Assembly: GCF_014256275.1 (NCBI RefSeq)
Contig: NZ_JACCFE010000002.1
Coordinates: forward strand, 4,816,001-4,880,000
Origin: Rhodococcus sp. 4CII
GTDB lineage: Bacteria > Actinomycetota > Actinomycetes > Mycobacteriales > Mycobacteriaceae
Direction: 5' to 3'
Length of the DNA stretch: 64,000 nt
Below are positions 61,466 through 64,000 of this stretch, piece after piece; positions within the stretch are counted from its first letter, which is position 1, and every line of letters begins with the position of its first letter. The notes beneath the pieces were generated by a model. It was not told the DNA's origin. It did no database searches and was given only the letters and a program-made list of their open reading frames with translations. A program made the position numbers and the translations under genes.

Positions 61466-62199
61466 TCTTCGCCGTCCGCCTCGTCGTCCGCGTCCCGTGC
61501 CGCCTTCATCGCGGCCTGGTACTCCTGCTGCGCCTCGCGGGAACGCCGGATCGAATGCGGTTCGTTCGGTTTCGGTGCGCCGGGACGTTCCGGCGTGCCC
61601 TCACCGTGCATCCGCAGGGCGGCCTCGTCGATGTCGGCGAGCATCTGCTTCGCCAGTTCGCTCTCGGCCGCGTAGTAGCGTTCGGACCACTTGTTGACCA
61701 TGTGCGCGAACGCCCACGTCGGTTCGACGTCGGAATCGCGGGCGTCGAGGGCGGCCTGCCTTCTCATCCCCTCCACGTACGAGATGTGCTCCTCGAGAGC
61801 CTCTTTGAGTTGTTCGGGCTCGGTGAGGTGGCCCAGCCACATGCGCAGCATCACCCCGTGTTTGAGGACCGGGGGATCGATCGGCGCCTCCCGCGCCCAG
61901 CTGCGGATCACGGCCATCCCGGCGTCCGTGATCTTGTACAGGCGCTTGGGTTTCACCCGCGCCGCGTCGTCGACGACCGTCCTCGACGTCACGTATCCCG
62001 CGTCCTCGAGCTTCTTCAGTTCCGAGTACACCTGGCTGAAGGACGGGCTCCAGTAGAAGAAACGCACACTGTACGACGCCCATTTCTTCAGGTCGTAGCC
62101 GGACAGCTCCTCGCCGAACGACAGGATGCCGAGTACCGGCCAGCTCGTGGAGCGGAGGCCGGCGAACCCGGAGTTCTGTGTGGGGTCGGACGAAGGCAT
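61462..62199 (-). CDS. PadR-family transcriptional regulator
   Basis: 245 aa. N-terminal winged helix: SWPVLGILSFGEELSGYDLKKWASYSVRFFYWSPSFSQVYSELKKLEDAGYVTSRTV. The C-terminal helical domain (LKEALEEHISYVEGMRRQAAL) and a charged tail follow. PadR proteins usually repress detoxification or catabolic genes in response to aromatic compounds. It is divergent from the HsaB-like gene at 62329 and may control it. Its stop overlaps the esterase stop. Confidence 0.85.
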   Translation of the reverse strand: MPSSDPTQNSGFAGLRSTSWPVLGILSFGEELSGYDLKKWASYSVRFFYWSPSFSQVYSELKKLEDAGYVTSRTVVDDAARVKPKRLYKITDAGMAVIRSWAREAPIDPPVLKHGVMLRMWLGHLTEPEQLKEALEEHISYVEGMRRQAALDARDSDVEPTWAFAHMVNKWSERYYAAESELAKQMLADIDEAALRMHGEGTPERPGAPKPNEPHSIRRSREAQQEYQAAMKAARDADDEADGED

Positions 62200-62328
62200 T
62201 TCCCGAGCTTATCAACCGAGCGTTCGGGCTTCGGCATGCGAAAGGCTGCCGCTGGGCGGGACGGGGCATTCCGCGCCGGGAGGCGCCGCGGCGAGGCTGA
62301 ACGCAACCCGTCGATCCGAGGAGACACG

Positions 62329-62847
62329 ATGACCCGAACCGAAGAACCCGTGCCGCCGGTGGTGCGACGCGTCGACCCCGCCCAGCTCAAGTCGGTGCTC
62401 GGGCATTTCTGCACCGGGGTCACGGTGATCACCGCACACGACGGCGACACTCCGCACGGCTTCACGTGCCAGTCGTTCGTGTCGCTGTCGCTGGACCCGC
62501 CGTACGTGTCGTTCAGCCCGGCGCGGACGTCGACCAGCTGGCCGCGGCTGCGGGCGAGCGAACACGTGTGCATCAACGTCCTCGCCCACGATCAGCGCGA
62601 CGTGTGCGCGACGTTCGCGACGAGCGGCGCCGACAAGTTCGCCGACGTCGGCTGGTCGCACGCCGACAACGGCGCCCCGGCGCTCGACGGCGTGCTGGCC
62701 CAGGTGCGGGCGACCGTCGAATTCGAGCACGACGCGGGCGATCACACCATCGTCGTCGCGCGGGTCACCGGACTCGACGTGCTCAGGGACGTGCCACCGC
62801 TGCTGGTGTACCGCGGCGGGCTCGGCATCTTCACCGCTGTGACGTAG
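62329..62847 (+). CDS. hsaB: Flavin reductase, HsaB-like
   Basis: 172 aa: LKSVLGHFCTGVTVITAHDGDTPHGFTCQSFVSLSLDPPYVSFSPARTSTSWPRLRASEHVCINVLAHDQRDVCATFATSGADKF and the GDHTIVVARV block are typical of the HsaB branch of the flavin reductase family. It would supply reduced FMN/FAD to the HsaA-like oxygenase at 57412. ATG 62329 has GAGGAGA upstream. It is separated from the rest of the hsa genes, as seen in accessory steroid clusters. Confidence 0.85.
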   Translation: MTRTEEPVPPVVRRVDPAQLKSVLGHFCTGVTVITAHDGDTPHGFTCQSFVSLSLDPPYVSFSPARTSTSWPRLRASEHVCINVLAHDQRDVCATFATSGADKFADVGWSHADNGAPALDGVLAQVRATVEFEHDAGDHTIVVARVTGLDVLRDVPPLLVYRGGLGIFTAVT

Positions 62848-62856
62848 CCGCGCGGT

Positions 62857-62873
62857 CTCCCACTCGGCGGGAA
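62857..62873. promoter_or_regulatory. IclR-like operator upstream of kstD-like gene
   Basis: CTCCCACTCGGCGGGAA, matching the kshA-upstream site in 14 of 17 positions, lies in the 92-bp gap between hsaB and the kstD-like gene. Candidate site for the regulator at 59705. Confidence 0.5.
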
Positions 62874-62939
62874 GAACTGTGGGAAAAAACAATTGAGACC
62901 GGCAGGGTGTGATCGAGACCACTTCGGAAGGTGTGCACG

Positions 62940-64000
62940 ATGAGCGTAGACGAGCAGAACTGGGACCGGGAGGTCGATCTCCTGGTGATCGGCAGCGGTG
63001 CGGGTGGAATGACCGCCGCCCTCGCCGGGGCCGCACGGGGACTCGACACCCTTCTCGTCGAAAAGTCCGGGGTGTACGGCGGTTCGACGGCCCTGTCGGG
63101 TGGCGCGCTGTGGATCCCCAACTCGCCCATCCTCGTCCGTGAAGGCCGAGCAGACGACCCCGCCGACGTCCGCAAGTACCTGGAGTCGATCGTCGGCGAC
63201 AGCGTGCCGGCCGAACGCCTCGACGCGTACATCGAGCAGGGGCCCGCGATGATGCGGTTCTTCGAACAGAACTGCCCGCATCTCCGGTTCTCCTGGTGCG
63301 AGGACTATTCCGACTACCACCCAGAAAATGTGGGCGGCCGGCCGAAGGGGCGGACGGTCGAACCGCTGCCGTTCGACATGAACCAACTCGGTGCCGATCG
63401 CGCACTGCAGCGCCCGAACTCGCTCGCGATGCCGGGCGGGCTGTACATGACGTCCACCGAGTTCCGGCATCTCAACATGTTCTTCCGCACCTGGGCCGGT
63501 CGGCGGACCGCGCTGGGCGTCGGCTGGCGTTCGGTGGTGGCGATGGTGCGGCGCAGGCGGATGGAGACGCTGGGCCAGGCGCTGGTCGGCCGGCTGCGGC
63601 TGACGCTGCAGGAGGCCGGGGTTCCGCTGTGGCTGAATTCTCCGCTGAAGAGCCTGATCACGGACGGGCCGGGTGCGGTGACGGGCGCGGTCGTCGCATC
63701 CGGCGGGCGAGAACTGCGTATCCGCGCCCGTCGCGGCGTCATGATGGCCACCGGCGGATTCGAGCAGAGCGAGGAGATGCGGAAGCGGTACCTCCGCGAG
63801 GGTGGCAAGGACAACTACAGCGCCGGCTCACCCGACAACACCGGTGACGGCATCGTGGCGGGCGAGCAGGTGGGTGCCGCCCTCGACCTGATGGACGACG
63901 CCTGGTGGATGCCGTCGTTCCGGCGGCCGGACGGCATCATGCACGTCCTCGTGTCGGAACGGTCGATCCCGCCGTCGGTGATCGTCGACCAGAACGGCAA
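62940..64000 (+). CDS. kstD: 3-ketosteroid 1-dehydrogenase-like flavoprotein, 3' end outside window
   Basis: The visible 353 codons start at ATG 62940 (AAGGTG upstream). The FAD fold DLLVIGSGAGGMTAALAGAARGLDTLLVEKSGVYGGSTALSGGALWIPNSP, LPFDMNQLGADRALQRPNSLAMPGGLYMT and GVMMATGGFEQSEEMRKRYL are characteristic of KstD and related 3-oxosteroid dehydrogenases. It introduces the 1(2) double bond which, with KshA 9-hydroxylation, opens ring B. A 3-ketosteroid 4-dehydrogenase or other FAD-dependent relative cannot be excluded without the C-terminus, which is cut by the window end. Confidence 0.82.
   Translation, partial: MSVDEQNWDREVDLLVIGSGAGGMTAALAGAARGLDTLLVEKSGVYGGSTALSGGALWIPNSPILVREGRADDPADVRKYLESIVGDSVPAERLDAYIEQGPAMMRFFEQNCPHLRFSWCEDYSDYHPENVGGRPKGRTVEPLPFDMNQLGADRALQRPNSLAMPGGLYMTSTEFRHLNMFFRTWAGRRTALGVGWRSVVAMVRRRRMETLGQALVGRLRLTLQEAGVPLWLNSPLKSLITDGPGAVTGAVVASGGRELRIRARRGVMMATGGFEQSEEMRKRYLREGGKDNYSAGSPDNTGDGIVAGEQVGAALDLMDDAWWMPSFRRPDGIMHVLVSERSIPPSVIVDQNG

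Noticed and set aside
1..64000. tRNA, rRNA, CRISPR, insertion sequence or riboswitch
   Set aside because: No tRNA-like clover pattern, regular spacer-repeat array, transposase or conserved riboswitch core was seen; small or divergent RNAs cannot be excluded by eye.

Overview
The window is high-GC actinobacterial DNA, best matched by a catabolically versatile Rhodococcus of the R. jostii/R. opacus type. This is inferred from gene content: an AlkB alkane hydroxylase with two rubredoxins, a two-component phenol hydroxylase with catechol 1,2-dioxygenase, KshA/HsaA/HsaC/HsaB/KstD-type steroid enzymes, an NDMA-dependent (mycofactocin-type) alcohol dehydrogenase, DUF222-HNH proteins and many GTG starts. 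I saw no rRNA, tRNA, CRISPR array, insertion sequence or phage gene.

Layout. 1-4245: zinc uptake (AztA/B/C/D-type ABC importer, a second AztD-like lipoprotein, Zur-like boxes). 4255-6097: PhnB-like protein and an aromatic-acid MFS carrier. 6317-10406: a frameshifted membrane acyltransferase, an IclR regulator and pobA (4-hydroxybenzoate to protocatechuate). 10436-13290: alkB-rubA1-rubA2-rubB on the minus strand. 13743-15925: a dihydrodipicolinate-reductase-like protein, a HAD protein and a small ABM monooxygenase. 16024-25103: a probable single TetR regulon with a minus-strand uptake operon (NTF2-like, DUF485, SSS symporter) and a plus-strand operon (acyl-CoA dehydrogenase, SCP2-like protein, hydrolase, acyl-CoA synthetase, thiolase), both preceded by nearly the same 14-bp operator-like sequence.

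25108-30245: a hydrolase lacking its nucleophilic serine, then catA-pheA1-pheA2 facing an AraC regulator (phenol to catechol to cis,cis-muconate). 30439-34666: a DUF222-HNH protein overlapping tail-to-tail with a P450/ferredoxin reductase/[3Fe-4S] ferredoxin operon. 34967-37442: small regulators (ANTAR-like, DksA/TraR-like), a DinB protein and a double Lrp regulator. 37570-41390: M20 amidohydrolase, MHS-type transporter and secreted lipase. 41549-45975: AcoR-like activator, aldehyde dehydrogenase and NDMA-type alcohol dehydrogenase, with two matching TGTCC-N7-GGACA sites. 46010-48094: two LLM flavin/F420 oxidoreductases. 48294-52832: a single-gene NRPS (C-A-PCP-C). 52862-55418: a DUF3298-type lipoprotein and a Baeyer-Villiger monooxygenase. 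55488-64000: an accessory steroid-ring cluster (kshA-hsaA-hsaC, IclR, esterase, PadR, hsaB, and a kstD-like gene cut by the window end).

Themes. Most modules pair transport, a ring- or chain-attacking oxygenase and a dedicated regulator next to a visible palindrome. Translational coupling through ATGA/GTGA overlaps is common. Many transcription units end in long perfect hairpins without a T-tract. The most promising undescribed items are the TetR-linked uptake/acyl-CoA regulon, the shared IclR-like operator at pobA, kshA and kstD, the AcoR-like operator pair and the orphan NRPS. All functional calls come from reading the translated sequence; no database search was run.
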